Shown here: in pieces, positions 50,852-58,874 of the stretch
Numbering within the stretch: the first letter of the stretch is position 1
Layout: the number at the start of each line of letters is the position of its first letter
DNA from: a virus
DNA: 64,000 nt
Strand: one strand, 5' to 3'
IMG/VR virus record: IMGVR_UViG_3300027747_001027
Span: 1 to 64,000 of that record
Made by a program: the position numbers and the translations under genes
Notes under the pieces: model-generated
The model's input: only the letters and a program-made list of their open reading frames with translations
The model's database searches: none
Told to the model about the DNA's origin: nothing

Positions 50852-51097
50852 ATGAGTAAAGAGAAATTATTTGAATATTACCTAATTAAAAATCCATCTC
50901 TTGTTAATCAGCTTGTAGATGGAAAGGTTGTAATGTCTGCAAATGGATTCAAGAAGTTCTTTGATACGACATATGATGTGGCGTATAAGGAAGGAATACA
51001 CGATGAGTCGTATACAAACGAACTCCCGCCTAATAGGACAACGACTCAAGACTCACAGGGTTTAAAGGATCTTTTAAATCTTTTTGGAATGCATTGA
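50852..51097 (+). CDS. Hypothetical protein, 81 aa
   Basis: MSKEKLFEYYLIKNPSLVNQ, then helical to the C-terminus LKDLLNLFGMH. The start at 50852 was chosen over an in-frame upstream start that would overlap the leftward gene. It directly precedes the helicase gene. Confidence 0.55.
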   Translation: MSKEKLFEYYLIKNPSLVNQLVDGKVVMSANGFKKFFDTTYDVAYKEGIHDESYTNELPPNRTTTQDSQGLKDLLNLFGMH

Positions 51098-51132
51098 CAT
51101 CATTTCAAGTTCCTCTATAATCGAACTCGACT

Positions 51133-52404
51133 ATGGAAAAACAACTACCATCCGATATGGGTGCGGAGCAAGGCTTGCTTTGTTCCTGCATACAAGACAC
51201 GCGAATCATTGGCAAGATAGCCGATATTATTACCCTGGAGCACTTTAATACTCCAGCACACCAAGACATCTGGGCAACTATGCTCAATATGTACTTTGAG
51301 AAAAAACCTATAGACTTGTTAACAATAACCTCGGAATTGTGCGCATCCAAACTCCTTGATGGAATTGGTGGCGAGCATTACATCACGCATGTCTGTACTG
51401 TTGTCTATTCATCTGCAAACTGGGATGAGTACTTGAAGACGATCTGTGATTGTTATCTCCGTAGAAAGATACATTTTGCTGCAAAGCGTATGGCTATTGA
51501 CGCTCTTGATAGGTCAATTGATCCAGAAGAGTTAAAGGAAGAGGCTAGCCGCGAGATAACCGGAATGATGACAACCAAGACCGAATCCGTCCATATAGCT
51601 GAAGTATTCAATAAGCGCATTACTGCATGGGAAGAAGCAGCGAGAAGCGGTGGCGCTATCAATCGCGGACATGACTCATGTTTCCACAAGTGGAATATGT
51701 CAACGCGAGGATTCCGACCACAGACAGTTCATATCATCGCTGGACGTGCCAAGCAGGGGAAGACAACAGCCGCACTCCAGATGGTAACGACTCCGGCTAT
51801 CGACAAGAATGTTCCAATTGGCATTATCTCGCTTGAGATGGGCGCTGGTGAGTTGGTAGATAAGATCACATCCTGCCATGCTCAGATTGGAATGAACGAC
51901 CTTAGAGACGGTAAGCTAAATCGCGCTGACTTTGCCAAGGTATCTAACTTCATGGCGCAAGGAATGAAGGCTCCGATCCACATTGTTGATGAAGCATCGA
52001 TGACTGTGAACCAATTCAGAGCCAGGGCCAGAAGGCTGGTAGTAGAGAATAAGTGCGAGATCATTATGCTCGACTACGCCCAGCTTGTAACTCCAAGCAA
52101 TATGAAGGAAAGCAGGGAGCGTCAGGTAGCTGAGATCAGCCGCATGACGAAGATTATATCTAAAGAGTTGAATGTGTGCGTAGTTCTTCTCGCTCAACTC
52201 AACGAAGACAACATGATCCGTGAGAGCCGGACGTTTGAGATGGACTGCGATAGCCTAACAAAAATTATGCCAGTCGAGGAATCTGATGATCCATACGCAT
52301 ACGTGCTACACGTTACACACAATAGGAATGGCACTACTCCAATTATTCCGCTTAAATTCCACAAGCATATGGCACGTCTGGAAGAATCGATTGTAGAGCA
52401 ATAG
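51133..52404 (+). CDS. dnaB: Replicative DNA helicase, DnaB-like
   Basis: Unwinds the phage replication fork. The N-terminal all-alpha domain (AEQGLLCSCIQDTRIIGKIA, then HFNTPAHQDIW) is followed by a RecA-type motor with Walker A IIAGRAKQGKTTAA near 200, Walker B EIIMLDYAQLV near 310, and motif H3-like VVLLAQLNE. At 423 aa it is slightly shorter than bacterial DnaB, as usual for phages. No primase gene is recognised nearby. An exact palindrome site lies in the gene at 51316. Confidence 0.93.
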   Translation: MEKQLPSDMGAEQGLLCSCIQDTRIIGKIADIITLEHFNTPAHQDIWATMLNMYFEKKPIDLLTITSELCASKLLDGIGGEHYITHVCTVVYSSANWDEYLKTICDCYLRRKIHFAAKRMAIDALDRSIDPEELKEEASREITGMMTTKTESVHIAEVFNKRITAWEEAARSGGAINRGHDSCFHKWNMSTRGFRPQTVHIIAGRAKQGKTTAALQMVTTPAIDKNVPIGIISLEMGAGELVDKITSCHAQIGMNDLRDGKLNRADFAKVSNFMAQGMKAPIHIVDEASMTVNQFRARARRLVVENKCEIIMLDYAQLVTPSNMKESRERQVAEISRMTKIISKELNVCVVLLAQLNEDNMIRESRTFEMDCDSLTKIMPVEESDDPYAYVLHVTHNRNGTTPIIPLKFHKHMARLEESIVEQ

Positions 52405-52421
52405 TCTTTACTTTCACTAGA

Positions 52422-52427
52422 TATAAT
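52422..52427 (+). promoter_or_regulatory. -10-like box upstream of the tRNA region
   Basis: Perfect TATAAT (52422-52427), without a convincing -35. It lies 18 bases after the helicase stop. The 138 bases to the tRNA contain no open frame and may be the tRNA precursor leader. Confidence 0.35.
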
Positions 52428-52565
52428 CTACACTTGGACATGACTTGAGAATCCAATTTAGTATGTGAGAATCACATTCCATAAGTCGGTGAACGACCAC
52501 CTAGTAGCCAACGGCTGAGTCGAGACAGGCTGGAGAGACAGCTACAATTTTGATCTTTGAAACTA

Positions 52566-52638
<73 letters not shown>

Positions 52639-52639
52639 T

Positions 52640-52890
52640 ATTAAACTACTTCCGGTTACCGCTCTGTCAGTCCCATTCCTGACATCGCCCGAATCTGAAT
52701 CAACAGATGAGACTATAGGACGCTATAGTTGAGGAGACTAATTTAGCAGGCAGGTGGACTATACGATTAGTTGGGCCTCTTGGAAACAATGCATACTTCA
52801 ACTGGTAGGATGGGCGGCCTATGTTGGCCCTAGACTCCTGAAAGCCCACATCTGAAAAGGAGATGCATATCCGTTCCTGCGAAACTTTAA
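52640..52890 (+). ncRNA. Hairpin-rich non-coding stretch after the tRNA
   Basis: No open frame. A series of stems: GTCAG/CTGAC (52666-52683), ATCTG/CAGAT (52693-52708), ACTATAG-GACG-CTATAGT (52712-52729), ACTAAT/ATTAGT bracketing 52736-52770, GGCC/GGCC (52816-52829) and CATCT/AGATG. It might be part of a long tRNA precursor or an independent structured RNA; no known class recognised. Confidence 0.4.
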
Positions 52891-52900
52891 ACAAACCACA

Positions 52901-53047
52901 ATGAAATTAAAAAACAATGATGATAGGAAAGCGCGGATCAACGAGCTGAAATCAAGGCCAGTTGGTGCTGGTAAAGGTGATAGGCCAAGGCCGATTACAA
53001 GCAAGTATTGGGACAACTACGGAGAAATTGACTGGAAGAAAAAATAA
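52901..53047 (+). CDS. Small basic protein, 48 aa
   Basis: MKLKNNDDRKARINELKSRP then GAGKGDRPRPITSKYW; a compact basic protein ending NYGEIDWKKK. The frame is bounded by a clean ATG after an ACAAACCACA leader. I do not know the family. Confidence 0.55.
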   Translation: MKLKNNDDRKARINELKSRPVGAGKGDRPRPITSKYWDNYGEIDWKKK

Positions 53048-53116
53048 TATGAATTGCATTGTTTTCAATACTAGGTTAAATTTCTAACGCAATTATCACA
53101 AGCAACACAAAATAAT

Positions 53117-53272
53117 ATGAACAAAAAACCACAAGGGCTTTATGCCGCAATTCACGCAAAGCAAAATCGTATCGCTGCTGGTAGTGGCGAAAAGATGAGG
53201 AAGCCAGGCAGCAAGGGCGCTCCTACAGCACAAGCATTCAAGCAGTCAGCTAAAACTGCGAAGAAGAAGTAA
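53117..53272 (+). CDS. Conserved small basic phage protein, 51 aa
   Basis: The string HAKQNRIAAGSGEKMRKPGS followed by KGAPTAQAFKQSAKTAKKK is very close to a small protein I have seen in many marine and freshwater phages. It has no known function; its charge suggests nucleic-acid or virion binding. The leader AAGCAACACAAAATAATATG has no Shine-Dalgarno sequence. Confidence 0.75.
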   Translation: MNKKPQGLYAAIHAKQNRIAAGSGEKMRKPGSKGAPTAQAFKQSAKTAKKK

Positions 53273-53319
53273 GTTGAACTTGCATACAAAATAATCAATA
53301 GGTCAAGCCACGCTTGATA

Positions 53320-53514
53320 ATGAAAGGTAAAATTACGATTAACATCTTCGGATGGTTTTCGCAGATGCTCACAATTGTATTCATCACGTTAAAGCTAACG
53401 GGAGTTATTAACTGGGGGTGGATGCTTGTATTGTCACCAATGCTGGTTAATTTTGCTATACTATTGTTCTTAATTGTGTGCGTTATTATCATAAGTATAA
53501 TTACTGCTAAATGA
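53320..53514 (+). CDS. Small two-helix membrane protein, 64 aa
   Basis: Two membrane segments: IFGWFSQMLTIVFITLKLTG and LVLSPMLVNFAILLFLIVCV. The LKLTGVINWGW motif occurs in small phage membrane proteins often named transmembrane Fragile-X-F-like. Function unknown. The stop overlaps the next start (ATGA). Confidence 0.65.
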   Translation: MKGKITINIFGWFSQMLTIVFITLKLTGVINWGWMLVLSPMLVNFAILLFLIVCVIIISIITAK

Positions 53515-53948
53515 ACAACACACCAGATACTAATGAGATGAAGTGTTTATCACTTATTGAAGTTATGGAATTACCAAGGGAAAGAAGGAGAATTGCTTTA
53601 GGCGTATTGCAAGCGATTAAAGAGCGCGACGAGGCAATAGCAGAGCTTTCACTAAAGCAGCAAACTGTGACAATCGCGGAAGGAACAATTTCCGACCTAC
53701 TCAAAAAAAGCGAGCGACTTGAACGTGAGCGCGACAAAGCGATGAAAGATGCAGCACAACTTTCGGATAGGTTATCTGGTCTTGAACTCCGCACAACTGA
53801 GGAATTGGCAAGACTTGAGCGCGAGCGCGACGAGGCGCACAAAATTGCGCGGTGGGCAATTGATGACCTAGGATGGTTTAACGAGACGAATGCACAGAGA
53901 CTCCGCGCTGAACTCGATCGACTTAACCAGGAGGCTAGAAATGAATGA
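53511..53948 (+). CDS. Coiled-coil protein, 145 aa
   Basis: N-terminal MNNTPDTNEMKCLSLIEVME, then a long coiled coil with the recurring LERERDxA pattern (three copies). A paralogue follows immediately. Such MNDTPxT + coiled-coil proteins are frequent in environmental phages. Confidence 0.7.
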   Translation: MNNTPDTNEMKCLSLIEVMELPRERRRIALGVLQAIKERDEAIAELSLKQQTVTIAEGTISDLLKKSERLERERDKAMKDAAQLSDRLSGLELRTTEELARLERERDEAHKIARWAIDDLGWFNETNAQRLRAELDRLNQEARNE

Positions 53949-54426
53949 CACGCCAGATACGGATGCGGCCATCAAAGATCAATCAAAGTGGATGCGGCCA
54001 TTTGTCTCCACTACTTTCGATGGAATCACATACGACTCCCCAGTGGCTTCGTTGTGCCGCAAACTGGAGCGCGAACGCGACGAGGCGAGGGAGCTGGCAC
54101 AGCAGATGTCAGAGAGCAACCAAGTTCTACAGGCTGAAGTTAGAGATTACCGCAAGACAGCCGATAACACGTCTCTTTCCAACAACGAAATGCACATCAA
54201 TCTTGTTCTGCAAGAAGTCGCAGAATTAGCAAAAACTTTGAAGCGAGAGCGCGACGAGGCGCAATACAATTTGGAAAATGCAAGGCAATCGCTGGAAGTA
54301 GCTATAGAGGAAATTAATGGCATGAAGAAAGCAATATTGGAAACACTAGAACAAAACCGGAATTTAGCAGATGGTGATGACTGCACTCTATACAAGCTAA
54401 AGTCAGTAATAGAATTCTGGGAGTAG
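53941..54426 (+). CDS. Coiled-coil protein, paralogue of 53511, 161 aa
   Basis: MNDTPDTDAAIKDQSKWMRP is nearly the same start as the neighbour. Two LERERDEA/LKRERDEA units follow in a long coiled coil. The start at 53941 overlaps the previous stop by 8 bases. Confidence 0.7.
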   Translation: MNDTPDTDAAIKDQSKWMRPFVSTTFDGITYDSPVASLCRKLERERDEARELAQQMSESNQVLQAEVRDYRKTADNTSLSNNEMHINLVLQEVAELAKTLKRERDEAQYNLENARQSLEVAIEEINGMKKAILETLEQNRNLADGDDCTLYKLKSVIEFWE

Positions 54427-54432
54427 AGAACC

Positions 54433-54723
54433 ATGACACCAAATCCGGTAATGGTAGAGATAGACAATGCAATCAATGCACTCGCGTCAGGTAAGTCCAG
54501 TCCAGAGCAAATTGCAGAAGCATTAACCAGCGGGATACATTTCATGTCAAATGTCATCGATAGTCTGAAAGAACAGAATGCCGAACTCACTGAGGACGTA
54601 GAAAACCTCCTAAGCAAAATAGACGAACTTGAAACAGACCAAGCGATCATTTTAAACTTCCTCCAAGGTCAGGGAATCGACATCACATACACGATCAAGA
54701 AAGAGGAAATAGAGGGCAAGTGA
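54433..54723 (+). CDS. Helical protein, 96 aa
   Basis: MTPNPVMVEIDNAINALASG, then a C-terminal coiled coil (LKEQNAELTEDVENLLSKID). Last gene before the gene-poor origin-like region. Confidence 0.6.
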   Translation: MTPNPVMVEIDNAINALASGKSSPEQIAEALTSGIHFMSNVIDSLKEQNAELTEDVENLLSKIDELETDQAIILNFLQGQGIDITYTIKKEEIEGK

Positions 54724-55160
54724 GGGGATACCTCTGATGGTGTCGTTTTTGATTTATACCCACATTCAAAAATATATGTTGTAATCTTTATGACATATAT
54801 CTCATGCGTAATAAGATAACGTACATTGCTTGATGTATAAGTCATCTGTCGCAATTTAACGCGCAACATATACGACATTACGTTAGTTAATGCGTAGTGA
54901 ATATTACATAAGCGTAAATTATGAGTTGCAAGAACTGCACACACATTATAGGGAAATTGCGCTAGAATCGTTTATACGTTCGTTTAGTATGGCTTCCGCT
55001 ATGTATCCATTGGCGAGATATAAAAACGCGATACAGGGCAACGTGGCGCAATTAAGCGATATTGTTGGGTTGAGCGAGATTGAGGATAGAGGGAGGAGAG
55101 ATATTTTTATTTTTATATTTTTATATTTTTATCTGGGGCAATGTTTTACGTAGGAGACTC

Positions 55161-55236
55161 GGCCCGCGCCCCCCACCCACCCCGACCCCTGCCGCCCCTC
55201 CGGCTCTACGCCGCTCCCCACGCTCCCCACGCCCCA
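55161..55236 (-). other. G-quadruplex-prone tract
   Basis: On the minus strand at least six runs of three or more G occur close together, including GGGG-CGGCA-GGGG-TC-GGGG-TGGGT-GGGGGG, a textbook four-run pattern. The extreme strand asymmetry directly abuts the A/T tract. Confidence 0.7.
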
Positions 55237-55267
55237 CGTACCACGTACTAGGCGGCTCTACGCTCTA

Positions 55268-55303
55268 CGCTGTCTGGCTGTCTGGCTGTCCGGCTGTCTG
55301 GCT
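55268..55303 (+). repeat. Tandem 8-bp repeats (GGCTGTCT)
   Basis: About four tandem copies of an 8-base unit CTGTCTGG with one substituted copy (CTGTCCGG). They follow the G-quadruplex-prone tract. Confidence 0.85.
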
Positions 55304-55816
55304 CTGTTACATTGCCTGGCTGCCGTCATGTCACGTTATACGTCATGTCTCGTCACGTTGTATTACGTTGCATTGCAATACGTTATGTCCATAACCTCTG
55401 ATAACAATTGTAGTAGATAGTGGATGTCATCCAGTTTATTGCAATCGGATTGCATTAAGATTGCGCGACGTTGGCTCTAGATTCGTTTTGTTTGCACGTG
55501 CGCTATGTTACCATTACCGGAAAAATGCGAGCTCGCCACGGACGTTATATGTCGCCGGATGCGATGACTTATTGCCACGGATGCTTTGCCAGCCTAGCCC
55601 AGACGATGCCAAGCATATATCGATGTATAGCGATATAACGAAATAGCGATGCAATCTTTTTTGGCTGTCTGTTATTTTAGGCTTGACGTGTCTTGAAAAA
55701 CCGTGCTTAAAATTATCTCCGACGAGCATCTCACGTCCGCTCGTTTGTTTGTCCATAGTCGGTCGCTCCCATTCGCTGTCTCGCCTCCGCACGTCCATAG
55801 CCTCTCTCTCAAATAG

Positions 55817-55867
55817 TTGGCATACTTCATGCTCATGCGACATTGAAAACTTGGCATACTTTATGCT
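55817..55867 (+). promoter_or_regulatory. Two tandem sigma-54-like elements
   Basis: TTGGCATACTTCATGCT (55817-55833) and TTGGCATACTTTATGCT (55851-55867). Both have GG-N10-GC spacing as at -24/-12, differing from the RpoN consensus at few positions. They could instead be paired operator sites, since the whole 17-mer is repeated with one change. Confidence 0.4.
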
Positions 55868-55993
55868 TTCGCCGCCTCAGGCATTTTTTTCCTACCATAG
55901 GCAAATTTTACATTACTAGGCAAAAAGTGCCATGTTCTAGAAAAATAGTCTCATTTTTTATATGTTTTTCGATGTTTTTCGTTGTTTCTGCAG

Positions 55994-56010
55994 TTGGCAC
56001 AGCCTTTGCT
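55994..56010 (+). promoter_or_regulatory. Sigma-54-like promoter for the 56.0-kb gene
   Basis: TTGGCACAGCCTTTGCT is close to the RpoN consensus TGGCACG-N4-TTGCW with GG-N10-GC spacing. It lies 34 bases upstream of the ATG at 56044, leaving a 20-odd-base leader. Confidence 0.5.
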
Positions 56011-56043
56011 ATGTCATGAGATGCCGATAATGGCACTCAAAAA

Positions 56044-56775
56044 ATGAAATACCATCTCACCCATATCTCCTCAAATATAAAAACCGGACCTATCCCCGTT
56101 ACAACCTCAGACGCTGCGACGTGTCCCGACGTTTGTCCTTTCAAAAAATCGGGCTGTTATGCCGATAGCGGACCGCTTGCGATACATTGGAGCAAAGTCT
56201 CCTCAGGAGATCGCGGCGACTCTCTCGAAATACTCGCACGTCAAATCCGCTCTTTTCCTAGCGGCCAGGTATGGCGGCACAACCAAGCCGGTGATCTTCC
56301 AGGCATTGGCAATGCTATCGATTCCGATAGCCTAAAAACTCTTGTCGACGCAAACCGAGGCCGCCGTGGTTTCAGCTATACTCACAAACCGCTCGAAGGT
56401 GACGACAATCTTGAAACCGGAAACCGTGCATCTGTGCGTTATGCAAACCGCGAGGGGCTGACAATCAACCTAAGCGCCAATAATACGGCGCACGCTGACC
56501 GCCTAGTCAAGCTACAAGCGGGCCCAGTGGTTTGCGTTGTGCCGGAATCAACCGAGAATACGTTTTTCACGCCCGAGGGCCGCAAAGGCATTGTTTGCCC
56601 AGCCCAGCAAAGGGAAGACATAACGTGCGCAAATTGCCAGCTATGCACCAAACGGGATCGCTCGGTGATTATTGGATTCCGCGCTCACGGAACATCAAAG
56701 CGAAAAGCCGAGGCTATCGCATCATGCCCCGAACCAGCGAAAAACTGCGAACCTGCCGATTATATCAAAGCGTAA
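56044..56775 (+). CDS. Cys-rich conserved phage protein (DUF7227-like), 243 aa
   Basis: The conserved start NIKTGPIPVTTSDAATCPDV with CPFKKSGCYADSGP is followed by WRHNQAGDLPG, ANRGRRGFSYTHK, INLSANN and CPAQQREDITCANCQLC. This pattern of six or more cysteines and invariant HN and THK motifs is that of a widespread phage/plasmid family of unknown function (DUF7227 from memory). The sequence is more G+C-rich than the structural genes. It is the first gene after the origin-like region and sigma-54-like sites. Confidence 0.82.
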   Translation: MKYHLTHISSNIKTGPIPVTTSDAATCPDVCPFKKSGCYADSGPLAIHWSKVSSGDRGDSLEILARQIRSFPSGQVWRHNQAGDLPGIGNAIDSDSLKTLVDANRGRRGFSYTHKPLEGDDNLETGNRASVRYANREGLTINLSANNTAHADRLVKLQAGPVVCVVPESTENTFFTPEGRKGIVCPAQQREDITCANCQLCTKRDRSVIIGFRAHGTSKRKAEAIASCPEPAKNCEPADYIKA

Positions 56776-56781
56776 GGCGAA

Positions 56782-56820
56782 ACGGGAGCTTCTCCCGTCC
56801 TGTGGACTGGCATTCCACAG
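56782..56820 (+). repeat. Two adjacent perfect hairpins
   Basis: ACGGGAG-CTT-CTCCCGT (56782-56798) and CTGTGGA-CTGGCAT-TCCACAG (56800-56820), between two genes, without a following T run. They may protect message ends or modulate translation of the next gene. Confidence 0.75.
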
Positions 56821-56855
56821 CTGATGAGCTTGCCGCAATTAAACACATTAAACAT

Positions 56856-57113
56856 ATGACAGACACTAACCCACCCAAACCACGTACCATATCAGCCATC
56901 GCTCGTGATATCCGCGACGATTGGCAAAAAGTAAACTACGCCGCAGCACCATACCTCCAGGCGATGCTCACCCTCCATTCATTGGACACCGATTTCGGCC
57001 ATGATTCCGGCGAGAATATCGTGAGGTATTTCCTATGTAACGCATCAAGCTATCGAGGCGAAAAGGCAAAGGCATTAAAAGCCGAACTAAAAACACTCTG
57101 CGGAATGAAATAA
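56856..57113 (+). CDS. Conserved phage protein, 85 aa
   Basis: PRTISAIARDIRDDWQKVNY and VPYL-like AAPYLQAMLTLHSLDTDFGH are followed by VRYFLCNASSYRGEKAKALK. It matches a recurring small phage family of unknown role. The start MTDTNPPKP follows an AAACATATG context. Confidence 0.75.
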   Translation: MTDTNPPKPRTISAIARDIRDDWQKVNYAAAPYLQAMLTLHSLDTDFGHDSGENIVRYFLCNASSYRGEKAKALKAELKTLCGMK

Positions 57114-57114
57114 C

Positions 57115-57225
57115 ATGAATAAACTACACTCTCACAAGCAAAAAACTCAGGCGCAAGACAGATTTTTTTTCCTATTTCTCACTCTCTTACTCATTATATC
57201 AACACTAGTTTTCATCCTATGTTAA
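57115..57225 (+). CDS. Small membrane protein, 36 aa
   Basis: A basic N-terminus (MNKLHSHKQKTQAQDR) and one hydrophobic helix (FFFLFLTLLLIISTLVFIL). It overlaps the next gene by 7 bases and follows the previous stop by one base. Confidence 0.5.
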   Translation: MNKLHSHKQKTQAQDRFFFLFLTLLLIISTLVFILC

Positions 57226-57476
57226 TCCGCACAAAAATAATACCAGCCACAAACACGACCGGAACCAAAGTCCGCGCATCCTTCGGCGGTCGAATAAAAA
57301 CAATACCCTACCCGCACGACCTATCCGGCGAGGATGTTTACAAAAAAGCAGCATGGAAATGGGTTGCGAAACACATGAGCAGGCATGGATGGGATGAAAT
57401 CTTGCGGTTCAAGCTCACAACACACTATTCGGACAAGCGCGGCTATTCTTTCGAGGTTAACAGCAAACAAAATTAA
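57219..57476 (+). CDS. Conserved small phage protein, 85 aa
   Basis: TKIIPATNTTGTKVRASFGG and IPYPHDLSGEDVYKKAAWKW resemble a beta-sheet-rich phage family (RTKFIPPTNxxGxRIKA...VPYxxxLSxEDxHxxAA) of unknown role. Confidence 0.72.
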   Translation: MLIRTKIIPATNTTGTKVRASFGGRIKTIPYPHDLSGEDVYKKAAWKWVAKHMSRHGWDEILRFKLTTHYSDKRGYSFEVNSKQN

Positions 57477-57480
57477 ACAC

Positions 57481-57801
57481 ATGACAAAACACGATGAAAT
57501 ACAGGCGCTCATGGAATTGGCGCATAAACTAGGTGGAAAATCATACTGCGGGCCATGGCTTGAAAGTCAAATCCCCTACATTGAACATGACATGAGGTGC
57601 GATATCATGCCCACCGCTTCATGGAGTGAAACGCGCAAACTCCATGACGGCATGCTCGACACTGCAAAGCAGCAAGCGGAATATCTGCTTAAGGCCGCCA
57701 CGGAAAAGTCCGACAAAATCATGCGCGATGCGGAGAAGCAGGCGGAGAACACACGCAAAACACTAGCAAGGGATATCCAAAAGGCGCTCGACTCGATTTG
57801 A
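57481..57801 (+). CDS. Conserved phage protein with C-terminal coiled coil, 106 aa
   Basis: AHKLGGKSYCGPWLESQIPY, then MRCDIMPTASWSETR is a recurrent phage motif (YLGPWL...SDI). The C-terminal helix is Lys/Glu/Ala-rich. Confidence 0.65.
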   Translation: MTKHDEIQALMELAHKLGGKSYCGPWLESQIPYIEHDMRCDIMPTASWSETRKLHDGMLDTAKQQAEYLLKAATEKSDKIMRDAEKQAENTRKTLARDIQKALDSI

Positions 57802-57812
57802 TAATTCCAACC

Positions 57813-57875
57813 CCGCGCATTCCGGTGCGCGGCATGGAGTGATCAAATCACGCCACAACACAACAACACAACACA
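57813..57875 (+). promoter_or_regulatory. Hairpin plus ACACAAC-repeat leader
   Basis: Perfect hairpin CCGCGCA-TTCCGG-TGCGCGG (57813-57832), second hairpin GTGAT-CAA-ATCAC, then CAAATCACGCC and repeated ACAACACAAC up to the ATG. The same order occurs before the gene at 58644. Confidence 0.6.
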
Positions 57876-58136
57876 ATGAACAAATACACAACGCACGGAT
57901 GCCGTGCAGTCACAGCAGAAAACATGAGCGAGGCCGCCGGATATTTTGCAGACCGACTCGCCCGAAAATCATACGGAAAATCAGGATACGCCCGCACTTG
58001 CAACCTGGAATCTTGGAGCCAGGACAACACGCTAGGAGAATACAACGCATTCGTAGGCTATACTCCAGCTGGAAAGCACAACATCGGAACAACAGTTGGA
58101 AGCAACATTCGATTTTCCGTTTACAGAGTAGGATAA
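57876..58136 (+). CDS. Conserved small phage protein, 86 aa
   Basis: MNKYTTHGCRAVTAENMSEA then FADRLARKSYGKSGYA and WSQDNTLGEYNAFVGYTP; a small alpha/beta protein seen in accessory clusters of other phages, role unknown. It follows a hairpin leader. Confidence 0.7.
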   Translation: MNKYTTHGCRAVTAENMSEAAGYFADRLARKSYGKSGYARTCNLESWSQDNTLGEYNAFVGYTPAGKHNIGTTVGSNIRFSVYRVG

Positions 58137-58140
58137 CACT

Positions 58141-58362
58141 ATGCAAAAAGTAATATTCGACGGTGGAGTATTCGCTCCAAAATCATTCGCGCTGCACATG
58201 ATAACATCCCCGCTATGGAGCGGAAGGTGCTCTGCATGGTATCTCGCAGATGGAACACTCACGGACGCTGAACACATTCGCGTAGATTACCAAACAAGAA
58301 ATGTCCGGCACGGAAAGGCTATGTGGAATGAACTGGAACGTATAGGAAGGGCATGGAAATGA
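58141..58362 (+). CDS. Hypothetical protein, 73 aa
   Basis: MQKVIFDGGVFAPKSFALHM, LWSGRCSAWYLADG. Beta-rich; not recognised. It overlaps the next gene by 10 bases. Confidence 0.55.
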   Translation: MQKVIFDGGVFAPKSFALHMITSPLWSGRCSAWYLADGTLTDAEHIRVDYQTRNVRHGKAMWNELERIGRAWK

Positions 58363-58565
58363 ACGAAAAAATAACAACCGCAGTCCACTTTGGACTTCAT
58401 AAAAACCTCCTCAGATGCGCCGCACTGCGACTTGCATTGGGCGAGATGCAACTGTTGCCCAACGCTAGGGATATGGTGAAAATACGCCGTATTCTTGAGC
58501 GATTCAAATTACACGATGCATTCGCATTTTATGCAACTAAGCCGGAAATGTTCGGTATAATGTAG
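58353..58565 (+). CDS. Hypothetical helical protein, 70 aa
   Basis: NLLRCAALRLALGEMQLLPN, then MVKIRRILERFKLH: helical, basic, possibly DNA-binding. Alternative start at 58359. Confidence 0.5.
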   Translation: MEMNEKITTAVHFGLHKNLLRCAALRLALGEMQLLPNARDMVKIRRILERFKLHDAFAFYATKPEMFGIM

Positions 58566-58566
58566 T

Positions 58567-58643
58567 CAGACACCCCGCATCTTCCACGGAGGGTGTGGCA
58601 GTCTGGCAATCACGCCGGAAACACAACACAACACAACACAAAA
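58567..58643 (+). promoter_or_regulatory. Hairpin plus ACACAAC-repeat leader, second copy
   Basis: CAGAC...GTCTG and CACCC...GGGTG (58567-58605), then CAATCACGCC and four ACACA units before the ATG. The block order matches 57813-57875. Confidence 0.6.
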
Positions 58644-58874
58644 ATGAAAATCAAACACAACAAAATCGAACTCAATGTCTCAGGCGATGCCTTTGCAACT
58701 GGAGGGGGTTTCCAGGTCGACGGCAAAACATACAGTGGGAATTGGTATGAGTCTAAAGCTACCGACAACGATGGTAAAGAACACAGAGTGATTTGGACGG
58801 ATGTAAATTGGGACGTGGAAGATGGTTCCGATGCCTGCGATTGGGAAAACCCCGACTACATTTTACAAGCATGA
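58644..58874 (+). CDS. Small conserved phage protein, 76 aa
   Basis: FATGGGFQVDGKTYSGNWYE, EHRVIWTDVNWDVEDGSD. Beta-rich, acidic; unknown role. The start is fixed by the leader. Confidence 0.6.
   Translation: MKIKHNKIELNVSGDAFATGGGFQVDGKTYSGNWYESKATDNDGKEHRVIWTDVNWDVEDGSDACDWENPDYILQA

Larger units (their letters stand above)
54724..55700. other. Gene-poor, repeat-rich region; candidate replication origin
   Basis: No convincing gene. Elements in order: repeated ACGTTA/TAACGT-type words (54820-54890); a purine run (55081-55100); a 32-base A/T tract of ATATTTTT units (55101-55132), a potential unwinding element; a C-rich tract (55161-55236); a direct repeat CGGCTCTACG (55201 and 55253); tandem GGCTGTCT units; then more ACGT words (55323-55388) and ATTGCA words (55370-55465). 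An 87-codon frame at 54890 is doubtful because its end runs through the A/T tract. Confidence 0.5.

Noticed and set aside
52736-52830. Second tRNA downstream of tRNA-Ala
   Set aside because: Stems can be drawn but no D arm, anticodon loop and T loop fit together.
54890-55153. 87-codon rightward frame in the origin-like region
   Set aside because: Its C-terminus (Phe/Ile/Tyr run) is just the A/T tract, and there is no recognisable domain or good start context.
55268-55303. CRISPR array
   Set aside because: Units are 8 bp, directly adjacent and without spacers.
55514-55843. 109-codon leftward frame
   Set aside because: Composition is random-looking, and it overlaps repeated words and the first sigma-54-like element without a plausible start context.
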